The notes under the pieces are model-generated. The model ran no database searches, had not been told where the DNA came from, and saw nothing but the letters and a program-made list of their open reading frames with translations. Positions 16,879 through 24,310 of a DNA stretch of 64,000 nucleotides are shown piece after piece (positions within the stretch are counted from its first letter, which is position 1; each line of letters begins with the position of its first letter). The DNA is from Allobranchiibius huperziae (GTDB lineage: Bacteria; Actinomycetota; Actinomycetes; Actinomycetales; Dermatophilaceae): positions 1 to 64,000 of the forward strand of contig NZ_JACCFW010000001.1 of NCBI RefSeq assembly GCF_013410455.1, read 5' to 3'. The position numbers and the translations under genes are program-made.

Positions 16879-17712
16879 ATGGATCTGGACCTTCGCAAGC
16901 TGCGGTACTTCGCGGCGCTGGCCGAGCACGGTCACTTCGGACGGGCCGCGGAGTCGCTCTACATCGCCCAACCTGTCCTCAGCCGGCAGATCCGGGCTCT
17001 CGAGCAGGAGTTGGGGTGCTCCCTACTCACGCGGACCACCCGCAGTGTGCAACTCACGGCCGCCGGGCGGCAGCTGCAGGAGGAGGCACGCTCGGTGTTC
17101 GCCACCGTCGACGCGTCGATCCGACGGGTGCACGAGGCCGACCGCGGGGTGGCCCGACTGGTGGTCGGGTTCGCCACCGGGCTGCACGTGTCCGATGCGG
17201 TGCGCGCGTACGCCGCGCAGAGCCCGGAGGTGCAGATCGCGCTGCTGCCGCTCAAGTGGTGGGAGCAGGATGTCCCGCTACGCGACGGGCGGGCCGACAT
17301 CGGCTACCTGCGGCGCCCGTTCGACGAGACCGGGCTGCGCTCGGTGCCGATCGGCACCGAGCCCAGGGTGGCCTGCCTGCCGGTGTCACACCCGCTCGCC
17401 CGGCGCAGGAGCCTCACCCTGGCGGAGTTGGAAGGGGAGCGGATCCTCGACGCGCACGCACGCCGTACCTCCTCGGCCGAGGAGAAGTTCGAGCTCATCG
17501 CCTCCGGTGACGGCATCGCCGTGGTGCCGCTGAGCGTCGCCCAGTCCTATCTGCGCCCGGACCTCGTGCACCGTCCCGTCACCGACGCGGAGCACGTGCA
17601 GACCTGCCTGGTCGTGCCGCGGGGCAGGCGCGAGCGCCGGGTGCAGGACTTCCTGGCCGTGGCCACCCGCACCCTCGCCCCTGCCGCGACCCGGCTCGCC
17701 GCCGTCGACTGA
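16879..17712 (+). CDS. LysR-family transcriptional regulator
   Basis: 277 residues. The N-terminal helix-turn-helix is LRYFAALAEHGHFGRAAESL with PVLSRQIRALEQELG. The effector domain begins near VARLVVGFATGLHVSD and is somewhat shorter than usual, missing part of the central region between GRRTSSAEEKF and the end. Divergent from the NmrA-like gene. Effector not known. Confidence 0.9.
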   Translation: MDLDLRKLRYFAALAEHGHFGRAAESLYIAQPVLSRQIRALEQELGCSLLTRTTRSVQLTAAGRQLQEEARSVFATVDASIRRVHEADRGVARLVVGFATGLHVSDAVRAYAAQSPEVQIALLPLKWWEQDVPLRDGRADIGYLRRPFDETGLRSVPIGTEPRVACLPVSHPLARRRSLTLAELEGERILDAHARRTSSAEEKFELIASGDGIAVVPLSVAQSYLRPDLVHRPVTDAEHVQTCLVVPRGRRERRVQDFLAVATRTLAPAATRLAAVD

Positions 17713-17790
17713 CCGGGAGCCCCGCTGAGGGGATCGGATCGAAGTCATGACGAACGTCGTGGCGGAACCCGTGGTTGCCCGCGAAGCGTC

Positions 17791-17834
17791 TTACCTAGAG
17801 TGGGTAATGATTCGGGGGCGGTGACAACGCCCCC
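17791..17834 (+). promoter_or_regulatory. Leader elements of the Ter operon
   Basis: TTACC-TAGAGTG-GGTAA (17791-17807) is a 5-7-5 dyad overlapping a possible -10 (TAATGAT). Just behind it GGGGGCG pairs with CGCCCCC around GTGACAA (17814-17834). The hairpin ends 17 bases before telA, close to the ribosome site GAGGAGG. It may be an operator plus a leader hairpin affecting translation or RNA stability. Confidence 0.4.
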
Positions 17835-17851
17835 CAGAGGAGGCACCGAAG

Positions 17852-19111
17852 ATGTCCGAACTTGATCTGAGTGGCCAGGGCCGCACACCCGAGACGCCCG
17901 CGCCCGACGCGCTGGTGCTCGAAGCGCCCGCCCCCGCACCCGTCGTCCAGGAGCAGCAGGCCGTCCAGGCCGTGAAGGTCGCGCCCGAGGCGCAGACCGA
18001 GATCGAGAAGAAGGCGCAGTCCTTCGTGACCGAGCTGACCTCGATGGACATGAAGGCACCGGCGTTCACCGAGAAGGTCAACTCGATCGTGCTGATGGGC
18101 GACTCGGACATCCGGCGTTCCTCGGAGGTCTCCAACCGGATGCTGCAGCGTCCGGCGGCCTCGTCCGGCGACAAGACCAGCCCGCAGGGCAAGGTCAGCG
18201 GCACGCTGATCGACCTGCGCCGCACCGTCACCGACCTCGACCCGAACCGCGCGGACCTCAAGGGCATGAAGAAGGTCCTGAAGTGGCTGCCCGGCGGCAG
18301 CAAGATCGACAACTACTTCGCCAAGTACCAGTCCGCGCAGTCGCACCTGGACGCCATCATCCGGGCGCTCGCCTCCGGCCAGGACGAGTTGCGCAAGGAC
18401 AACGCCTCCATCGAGATGGAGCGCGGCAACATGTGGCAGGCCATGCAGAAGCTGGGCGAATACAACCAACTCGCAACGGCATTGGACACTGCGATCGAGC
18501 AGAAGATCGCCGAGCTGCAGGCCGCCGGGAAGACCGAGGAGGCCGACACCATGAAGTCCGACGTGCTCTTCGCGGTGCGTCAGCGGCGGCAGGACATCAT
18601 GACCCAGATGGCCGTGTCGGTGCAGGGCTACCTCGCCCTGGACCTGGTGCGCAAGAACAACCAGGAGCTCATCCGCGGCGTGGACCGGGCGCAGACGACG
18701 ACGGTCGCCGCGCTGCGTACGGCGGTCATCGTGTCGCAGGCGCTCGCGCAGCAGAAGCTCGTGCTGGACCAGATCACCTCGCTCAACACCACCACCTCCA
18801 ACCTCATCGAGTCGACCTCGCTGCAGTTGAAGCAGCAGGGCGCCGAGATCAACCAGCAGGCCGCGAGCAGCGGTGTCGAGGTGGAGAAGCTGCAGCGGGC
18901 GTTCGACAACGTCTTCCAGACGATGGACGCCATCGACACCTTCCGCACCGAGGCCACGGCGAACATGGCGCAGACGATCACGGCGCTGCAGGGCCAGGTC
19001 GAGCGCGCCAAGCCTTACCTGGAGCGCTCGATGCGCTCCCAGGGCATGGACGCCTCGACCAGCGCGCAGCTCGGCGGGGGCCAGCCTTCGCAGGGTCAGA
19101 TCGGCTCCTGA
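17852..19111 (+). CDS. telA: TelA-family toxic-anion resistance protein
   Basis: 419 residues, TelA/KlaA family: Pro/Ala-rich N-terminus, then a long helical core with LKKVLKWLPGG-type region (KGMKKVLKWLPGGSKIDNYF), MERGNMWQAMQKLGEYNQL and IVSQALAQQKLVLDQI, largely coiled coil. Cytoplasmic; in Ter clusters it is thought to act with TerD and TerC proteins at the membrane in response to metal or phage stress, but no enzymatic activity is established. ATG at 17852 follows GAGGAGG. First gene of an almost gapless nine-gene run. Confidence 0.9.
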   Translation: MSELDLSGQGRTPETPAPDALVLEAPAPAPVVQEQQAVQAVKVAPEAQTEIEKKAQSFVTELTSMDMKAPAFTEKVNSIVLMGDSDIRRSSEVSNRMLQRPAASSGDKTSPQGKVSGTLIDLRRTVTDLDPNRADLKGMKKVLKWLPGGSKIDNYFAKYQSAQSHLDAIIRALASGQDELRKDNASIEMERGNMWQAMQKLGEYNQLATALDTAIEQKIAELQAAGKTEEADTMKSDVLFAVRQRRQDIMTQMAVSVQGYLALDLVRKNNQELIRGVDRAQTTTVAALRTAVIVSQALAQQKLVLDQITSLNTTTSNLIESTSLQLKQQGAEINQQAASSGVEVEKLQRAFDNVFQTMDAIDTFRTEATANMAQTITALQGQVERAKPYLERSMRSQGMDASTSAQLGGGQPSQGQIGS

Positions 19112-19114
19112 GCC

Positions 19115-19633
19115 GTGGGTCTGCTCTCCCGGCTCTTCGAGCCGGACCAGCAGCCCGGGCAGCACCGCGACCCGGCCGCCTCCACGGGGCCGGGTCCGGG
19201 CGCTGCCCGGGAGCACGACGACAGCGTACCGGCTCTGAGGAAGCAGACCCAGGCCCTCGTGCTGGAGATCAACGCGAGCGCCGGCGACTTGCCGCCCATC
19301 GCAGTGGTGCTCGCGCGGGCCGTGACGGATACCGTTGCGAGCGTGCTGGATTCCCCGGAGGTCGATCGCCTGGACATCGGTGTGCGGGTGGCGGTGCACG
19401 CCGTCCTGATCGACTACGTGCCGGGATCGATCCGCAGCTACATCGGAGCCGTGCGCGCCGCAGGCGACCCGGCCGTGCACGCGGCCACGGACGCGGTCGT
19501 GGAGCAGCTCACCACCCTGCGCGCCAGCGTCGGCGACCTGGCGGCCGCCAGCAATGAGCGCGACCTGCAGGCGCTGCAGGTGCACGGCCGGTTCCTGCAG
19601 GACAAGTTCGGCGGCTCGGAGCTCGACCTGTGA
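19115..19633 (+). CDS. Ter-cluster hypothetical protein
   Basis: 172 residues starting with GTG three bases after telA. The N-terminus (MGLLSRLFEPDQQPG) is followed by a disordered Gly/Pro segment and a helical domain (ALVLEINASAGDLPPIAVVLARAV, then VDRLDIGVRVAVHAVLIDYVPG). I recognise no named domain. Position between telA and a TerD-type gene suggests an accessory subunit of the same complex. Confidence 0.65.
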   Translation: MGLLSRLFEPDQQPGQHRDPAASTGPGPGAAREHDDSVPALRKQTQALVLEINASAGDLPPIAVVLARAVTDTVASVLDSPEVDRLDIGVRVAVHAVLIDYVPGSIRSYIGAVRAAGDPAVHAATDAVVEQLTTLRASVGDLAAASNERDLQALQVHGRFLQDKFGGSELDL

Positions 19634-19646
19634 ACGGTGCGACCGC

Positions 19647-20213
19647 ATGGTGACCGCCCTGCCCAAGGGCGCGAACGCCTCTCTCACGAAAGAGAATCCG
19701 GGCCTTCGCGGCGTCGTGGTCGGCGTCGACTGGGACGCCGGCCCCGAGCGGGTGCTCGCCGACGCGCTGACCCTGATGACGATCCTGTGCGACCAGCGGG
19801 GCAAGGCCCTGTCCGACGACCACGTCGTCTACTTCAACCAGCTTGTGTCGGCCGACCTGTCGACCGCGCAGCTACAGGAGGCGCTCGGCGACGACGACGA
19901 GCAGTTGGAGATCGAGCTGAGTGCCGTCCCGCCGGAGGTCGACCGGATCGTGGTGGTCGTCTACGTCAACGAGGGAGTGACCGGTCGCCGGACCCTCGGG
20001 CAGCTGCGCCGGTGCACGCTGCGAGTGCTCAACCTCGACGGTGGCGGTGTGCTCCTGCAGACGGTCGATCTGGCCGCCGGGTTGGACAGCGAGACGGCCG
20101 TCGCCCTCGGGCAGGTCTACCGGCGCGGCGAGGAGTGGAAGTTCAAGGCGCTCGGCGCCGGCTACTCCACCGGACTCGCCGGCGTGGCCAAGGACTTCGG
20201 CGTCTCGCTGTGA
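19647..20213 (+). CDS. Degenerate TerD-family protein
   Basis: 188 residues with TerD architecture: the start ALPKGANASLTKENPGLRGV matches the xxLxKGxNxxL opening, and the end EWKFKALGAGYSTGLAGVAK matches the family end. The calcium-binding positions are eroded: the usual DLDAS is replaced by LADALTLM, and the GDNRTG segment is missing, leaving GDDDEQLEIEL. It may therefore be a structural rather than metal-binding partner. Start ATG 19647; its stop overlaps the next GTG. Confidence 0.85.
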   Translation: MVTALPKGANASLTKENPGLRGVVVGVDWDAGPERVLADALTLMTILCDQRGKALSDDHVVYFNQLVSADLSTAQLQEALGDDDEQLEIELSAVPPEVDRIVVVVYVNEGVTGRRTLGQLRRCTLRVLNLDGGGVLLQTVDLAAGLDSETAVALGQVYRRGEEWKFKALGAGYSTGLAGVAKDFGVSL

Positions 20214-21202
20214 CCACCCGCACCGACCTGCCCTACCTGCGTCGCCGGGTCCGGCCCACGGCACCGGCTGCCGCACCCGCAGCAGCCTCGACCGCATCCG
20301 AGGCCTCCGCGGTCCCGACCCCTGCACCGTCCGGTACGGCGGTCGCGGACTTCCTGTCCGGGCGCTCGGTGCGCCCGGGTCGAGAGCGTCCTGCGCCAGA
20401 GTCGTCGCCGACGCCGGCTCCGACCGCGTCGTTGGATCTCGGCGCACCGACCGCATCCACGCCGTCCATCCCGGCCCCCGGTGCGAGCAGCACCTCCCTG
20501 GACCTCGGTGGCGATCAACCGGCCGCTCCCACCCCGACGTCCACCTCCAGCACCTCCCTCGATCTTGGCGGCGACGGGCCGGCCGCCCCGGACACCTCGG
20601 CGCCCCGCCGGCCGGTCGCGCCGCTGGGCGGACACACCAGGGAGCAGCCCTACGACCTGCGGCTGCCCACGATCACCGAGCACGAGCGCCGGGTGTTGAG
20701 CGCAGCCGACCGGGTGGTCCACCTCACCCGGATGCAGTCCGCGGTCGGGCGACTGCGTATCGAACCTGCCCTCGGCGCGGGCGAGCACCTCGACCTCGGG
20801 TGCGTGCTGGAGACCATCGACCGGCAGGAGTCGATCGTGCTCGGCACCCTGAACCGGCAGGGCCCGGACCCACGGCGACCGATGGTGCGCTGCGGCGGCC
20901 AGGGCGTCGAGATCGACCTGCGCCGGATCCTGTCCCTGTCCCGCCTGCTCGTGGTCGCCGTCGCGCCCCGACTACCCGGCGGCACGCTCGTGGTCACGAC
21001 GTACGGCGGCTCCCGGATGGAGATCCCGCTGCCGGTCAGGGCGACCCTGGGCGCCCAGGCGCTGCTCACCGCGTACGTCGTCCAGGGACGACTTGTGCTG
21101 CGGGCGGAACTGGATCCGTTTTCCGGGACGTTGCAACAGGTGTGCGGGGCCTACGGTTATACGGACCTGACGTGGCGCGACCCCGCGACCCCGTTGGTGT
21201 GA
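20210..21202 (+). CDS. Ter-cluster protein with SLDLG repeats, possible TerD-like domain
   Basis: 330 residues. The first 140 are Pro/Ala/Ser/Thr-rich and carry three spaced SLDLG motifs ([29 protein letters not shown]). The rest is a compact domain starting [16 protein letters not shown], with [20 protein letters not shown] and [11 protein letters not shown]. The order of strands around HLDLG and LVVAVAPRL recalls TerD, but without calcium ligands, so a diverged TerD-like fold is only a suggestion. GTG start overlaps the preceding stop (GTGA). The repeated short motif may bind a TerD partner. Confidence 0.6.
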   Translation: MTTRTDLPYLRRRVRPTAPAAAPAAASTASEASAVPTPAPSGTAVADFLSGRSVRPGRERPAPESSPTPAPTASLDLGAPTASTPSIPAPGASSTSLDLGGDQPAAPTPTSTSSTSLDLGGDGPAAPDTSAPRRPVAPLGGHTREQPYDLRLPTITEHERRVLSAADRVVHLTRMQSAVGRLRIEPALGAGEHLDLGCVLETIDRQESIVLGTLNRQGPDPRRPMVRCGGQGVEIDLRRILSLSRLLVVAVAPRLPGGTLVVTTYGGSRMEIPLPVRATLGAQALLTAYVVQGRLVLRAELDPFSGTLQQVCGAYGYTDLTWRDPATPLV

Positions 21203-21263
21203 GGCAGGGGGCTCTCGTCGTTCGTGGGCCCGCGGTGATCGATCTGAGACGAAGGAATCGGCA

Positions 21264-21851
21264 ATGGCAGTCAGCTTGAGCAAGGGCGGCAACGTTTCAC
21301 TGGCGAAGGCAGCCCCCGGCATGACCAACGTCGTGGTCGGGCTGGGCTGGGACCCGCGGACGACCGACGGCGCGCCGTTCGACCTGGATGCCTCGGCGCT
21401 GATCTGCGGCCAGGACGGCAAGGTGCGCACCGACCTCGACTTCGTCTTCTACAACAACCTGTCCGGCGACAACGGCTCGGTCAACCACCAGGGTGACAAC
21501 CGCACCGGCGAGGGCGGCGGGGACGACGAGCAGATCGTGGTCAACCTCGCGGCCGTCTCACCGGACGTCGCCAAGATCGTCTTCCTGGCCTCCATCGACC
21601 AGGCCGACTCCCGTGCGCAGAACTTCGGGCAGGTCTCCGACGCCTACATCCGCTTCTTCGACGCCGACGACGCCAACAACGCCGAGAAGGGCGCGCGCTT
21701 CGACCTGGGCGAGGACGCCTCCACCGAGACCGCGCTCATCTTCGGCGAGCTCTACAAGAACGGCGCCGAGTGGAAGTTTCGCGCCGTCGCGCAGGGGTAC
21801 TCCTCCGGCCTGGCCGGCGTCATCTCCGATTTCGGCATCTCCGCGGGCTGA
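21264..21851 (+). CDS. terD: TerD-family calcium-binding stress protein
   Basis: 195 residues, canonical TerD/Ter[17 protein letters not shown] opening, [11 protein letters not shown], the acidic [19 protein letters not shown] calcium site, and [19 protein letters not shown] end. Cytosolic or peripheral at the membrane. Two TerD proteins with intact calcium sites flank the TerC-like membrane protein, as expected for a membrane-associated metal-responsive complex. Start ATG at 21264, preceded by GAAGGAAT. Confidence 0.95.
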   Translation: MAVSLSKGGNVSLAKAAPGMTNVVVGLGWDPRTTDGAPFDLDASALICGQDGKVRTDLDFVFYNNLSGDNGSVNHQGDNRTGEGGGDDEQIVVNLAAVSPDVAKIVFLASIDQADSRAQNFGQVSDAYIRFFDADDANNAEKGARFDLGEDASTETALIFGELYKNGAEWKFRAVAQGYSSGLAGVISDFGISAG

Positions 21852-21909
21852 CACGCCCCGGCGTACGACGGCCGTCACCGTCGTACCTCCCACTCCCTGA
21901 AGGGACCTC

Positions 21910-23046
21910 ATGTCCACGCTCAAACACTTCCGTGTCGATTTCGTCGTCGCCGCGGTCGTGCTCGTCATCGCCTTCTTCTACGACGGGGTCGACGCGGTCT
22001 CCCTGACCGCGATCCTGATCGTGCTGGAGATCGTCTTCTCCTTCGACAACGCGGCGGTCAACGCCAAGTACCTGGAGAAGATGAACGACTTCTGGCAGAA
22101 GATGTTCCTGACCGTCGGTGTGCTCGTCGCCGTCTTCGGCATGCGGCTGATCTTCCCGTTCGTCATCGTCTGCCTCTCCGGGCAGATCAGCCCGGTGCAG
22201 GCCGTGCATCTCGCGCTCGAACGCGGCAACCACAACACCCCCGGCACCTACGGCTACATCCTCGACCAGGCCCACCCGGCCATCGCGGCGTTCGGCGGGA
22301 TGTTCCTGCTGCTGCTCTTCCTGGACTTCATGTTCGACGGTGACAAGGAAGTGCACTGGCTTGGCCCGATCGAGCGGGCGCTGCAGCGCATCGGCGCCCT
22401 CGACATGCTCGGGGTCATCGTGGCCGGCATCGGACTGCTGGTCGCGGCCGAGTTCCTCACCACCGGCGGGGAGAAGGCGACCGTGCTCTTCTCCGGCGTC
22501 CTCGGCATCGTGCTTTACCTCGCCGTGAACGGTCTGTCCTCGGTGATGGAGGACCAGGAGGCGGCCAAGGACGAGCAGTTGGAGCAGCAGACCAACGCCC
22601 GCGGCACCATCCTGCTCGCCGGCAAGGCCGCGCTGTCGCTCTTCTTCTTCCTGGAGGTGCTCGACGCGACGTTCTCCTTCGACGGCGTCATCGGGGCCTT
22701 CGCGATCACCCCGGACCCGATCATCATCGCCATGGGCCTCGGCGTCGGGGCGCTCGCGGTCCGCTCGCTGACCGTCTACCTGGTGCGCAACGGCACTCTC
22801 GCCGAGTACCGCTACCTGGAGAACGGCGCCCACTGGGCCATCGGCGCACTGGCCGTCATGTTGATCCTGACCATCAAGTTCCACCTGGGCGAGGTCGTCA
22901 TCGGCGGCACCGGCATCGCCTTCATCCTCGCGGCCTGGCTCACCTCGGTGCGCGAGAACAAGAAGCGCGACGACCACGACCAGCACAGGACCGAATCCAT
23001 CGACCAGACACCGGCGTCTGCCGTGAACGGAGCATCGAAACAATGA
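21910..23046 (+). CDS. DUF475/TerC-like integral membrane protein
   Basis: 378 residues with about nine membrane helices. Two TerC signature motifs occur, FSFDNAAVNAKYL near residue 44 and FSFDGVIGAFAI near residue 255, plus conserved acidic residues in LDFMFDGDKEVHWLGP. The cytoplasmic tail is His/Asp-rich (KKRDDHDQHR). TerC-type proteins are proposed metal (Mn) exporters or anchors for Ter complexes. The ATGA overlap with the next TerD gene couples the two. Confidence 0.92.
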   Translation: MSTLKHFRVDFVVAAVVLVIAFFYDGVDAVSLTAILIVLEIVFSFDNAAVNAKYLEKMNDFWQKMFLTVGVLVAVFGMRLIFPFVIVCLSGQISPVQAVHLALERGNHNTPGTYGYILDQAHPAIAAFGGMFLLLLFLDFMFDGDKEVHWLGPIERALQRIGALDMLGVIVAGIGLLVAAEFLTTGGEKATVLFSGVLGIVLYLAVNGLSSVMEDQEAAKDEQLEQQTNARGTILLAGKAALSLFFFLEVLDATFSFDGVIGAFAITPDPIIIAMGLGVGALAVRSLTVYLVRNGTLAEYRYLENGAHWAIGALAVMLILTIKFHLGEVVIGGTGIAFILAAWLTSVRENKKRDDHDQHRTESIDQTPASAVNGASKQ

Positions 23047-23633
23047 CGATCAATCTGAACAAGGGTCAGTCGGTCAACCTGGCCAAGCAGGACGGCGGAT
23101 CGCTCACGCGTGTCCGGATGGGCCTCGGCTGGGACGCGAAGATCGTCACCAAGAAGGGTCTCTTCGGCGGCAGCAAGCAGGTGCAGCGCGACATCGATCT
23201 GGACGCCTCGGCCATCCTGATCGGCGCGGGCAACGTGCTCGACATCGTCTACTTCGGCAAGCTGCGATCGAGCGACGGCTCGATCCAGCACACCGGTGAC
23301 AACCGCACGGGCGCCGGCGACGGCGACGACGAGTCGATCATCGTGGACCTGCCGGCCGTCGCGGGATCGGTCGAGCAGATCGTCTTCGTGGTCAACTCCT
23401 ACAGCGGCGAGAACTTCACCGAGATCGACAACGCCTTCGTCCGCGCGGTCGACTCCGCTGCCGGCGACACCGAGCTGGTCCGCTACGAGCTGACGGGCAC
23501 GGGGCCGCACACCGCCATGGTGATGGCCAAGTTGACCCGCTCCGGCTCCGGCTGGAGCTTCACCGCCATCGGTCAGCCGGGTCAGGGCCGGGTGGCGCAG
23601 GAACTGGTGCCGCTCGCCCTCTCGGCGATCTGA
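23043..23633 (+). CDS. TerD-family protein (TerZ/TerX-like)
   Basis: 196 residues: NLNKGQSVNLAKQDGG opening, an insertion KKGLFGGSKQVQRDI before DLDASAIL, and the calcium motif GDNRTGAGDGDDESIIVDL. The C-terminus (GQGRVAQELVPLALSAI) differs from the classic GYxxGL end, as in TerZ-like members. ATG overlaps the DUF475 stop by 4 bases. Confidence 0.92.
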   Translation: MTINLNKGQSVNLAKQDGGSLTRVRMGLGWDAKIVTKKGLFGGSKQVQRDIDLDASAILIGAGNVLDIVYFGKLRSSDGSIQHTGDNRTGAGDGDDESIIVDLPAVAGSVEQIVFVVNSYSGENFTEIDNAFVRAVDSAAGDTELVRYELTGTGPHTAMVMAKLTRSGSGWSFTAIGQPGQGRVAQELVPLALSAI

Positions 23634-24310
23634 GCCGGCACCCGCGCGCCCTCAGCCTGGACATCTGGGGCACGTTGATCGGCAGCGACCCGTCGTTCAA
23701 GCCGGCGCGCAACGAGATGTTGCGGTCCGCGCTGGCTCCGGGCGTCGCCGCGGGCGACTTCGACGTCGCGTTGCGCACGGCCGACCGGGACGGCGACGAG
23801 CTGTCGATGGCGACCGGCCGCGACGTCGGATTCGACCAGCGGGTGGGGCTCGTCCTGGATCGGCTGGGGGTCGGTGCTTCCGCGCTCGGTGACCGATCGG
23901 CGTACCTCCTGGCACGCCAGGCCGAGCTCGCGTCGGCCCAACCGCCGCGGCCGTTGACCCCTTCGCTGCCGAGTCTGCTGGGCGCGGTCGCCGAGCGGAT
24001 GCCGGTGGTGCTGACCAGCAACACCGGCATGCTTCCGGGGGAGTTGATGCGCAAGCTGCTGCGGCTAGCGGGTTTCGCCGATGATCTGTGGATGGTCTTC
24101 TCGAACGAGGTGGGAGCCGCCAAACCGTCGCGCGAGATCTTCGACGTCGCGGTGGACCTGGTCGGTCTGCCCGCTGGAGAGGTGCTGCATATCGGCGACA
24201 ACCCTGTCGCCGACGTCGAAGGAGCCCGGGCCGCCGGGCTGCAGACCCTGCTCGTCGAGCCCGACGGGATGGCGCTCGCGGCGCGGCTGCAGACGATGGC
24301 ATGCCTCTGA
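23630..24310 (+). CDS. HAD-family hydrolase in Ter cluster
   Basis: Cytosolic phosphatase-like protein, about 226 residues. Motif I is LDIWGTL, motif II VVLTSNTG, motif III Lys in GAAKPSREIF, motif IV LHIGDNPVADVEGARAAG. To include motif I the frame must begin before the first conventional start (TTG at 23675). The only nearby candidate is CTG at 23630, overlapping the TerD stop as CTGA. The start is thus unusual and uncertain. It overlaps the next gene by 10 bases. Probable role: dephosphorylating a product of the adjacent phosphoribosyltransferase. Confidence 0.8.
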   Translation: MSRHPRALSLDIWGTLIGSDPSFKPARNEMLRSALAPGVAAGDFDVALRTADRDGDELSMATGRDVGFDQRVGLVLDRLGVGASALGDRSAYLLARQAELASAQPPRPLTPSLPSLLGAVAERMPVVLTSNTGMLPGELMRKLLRLAGFADDLWMVFSNEVGAAKPSREIFDVAVDLVGLPAGEVLHIGDNPVADVEGARAAGLQTLLVEPDGMALAARLQTMACL

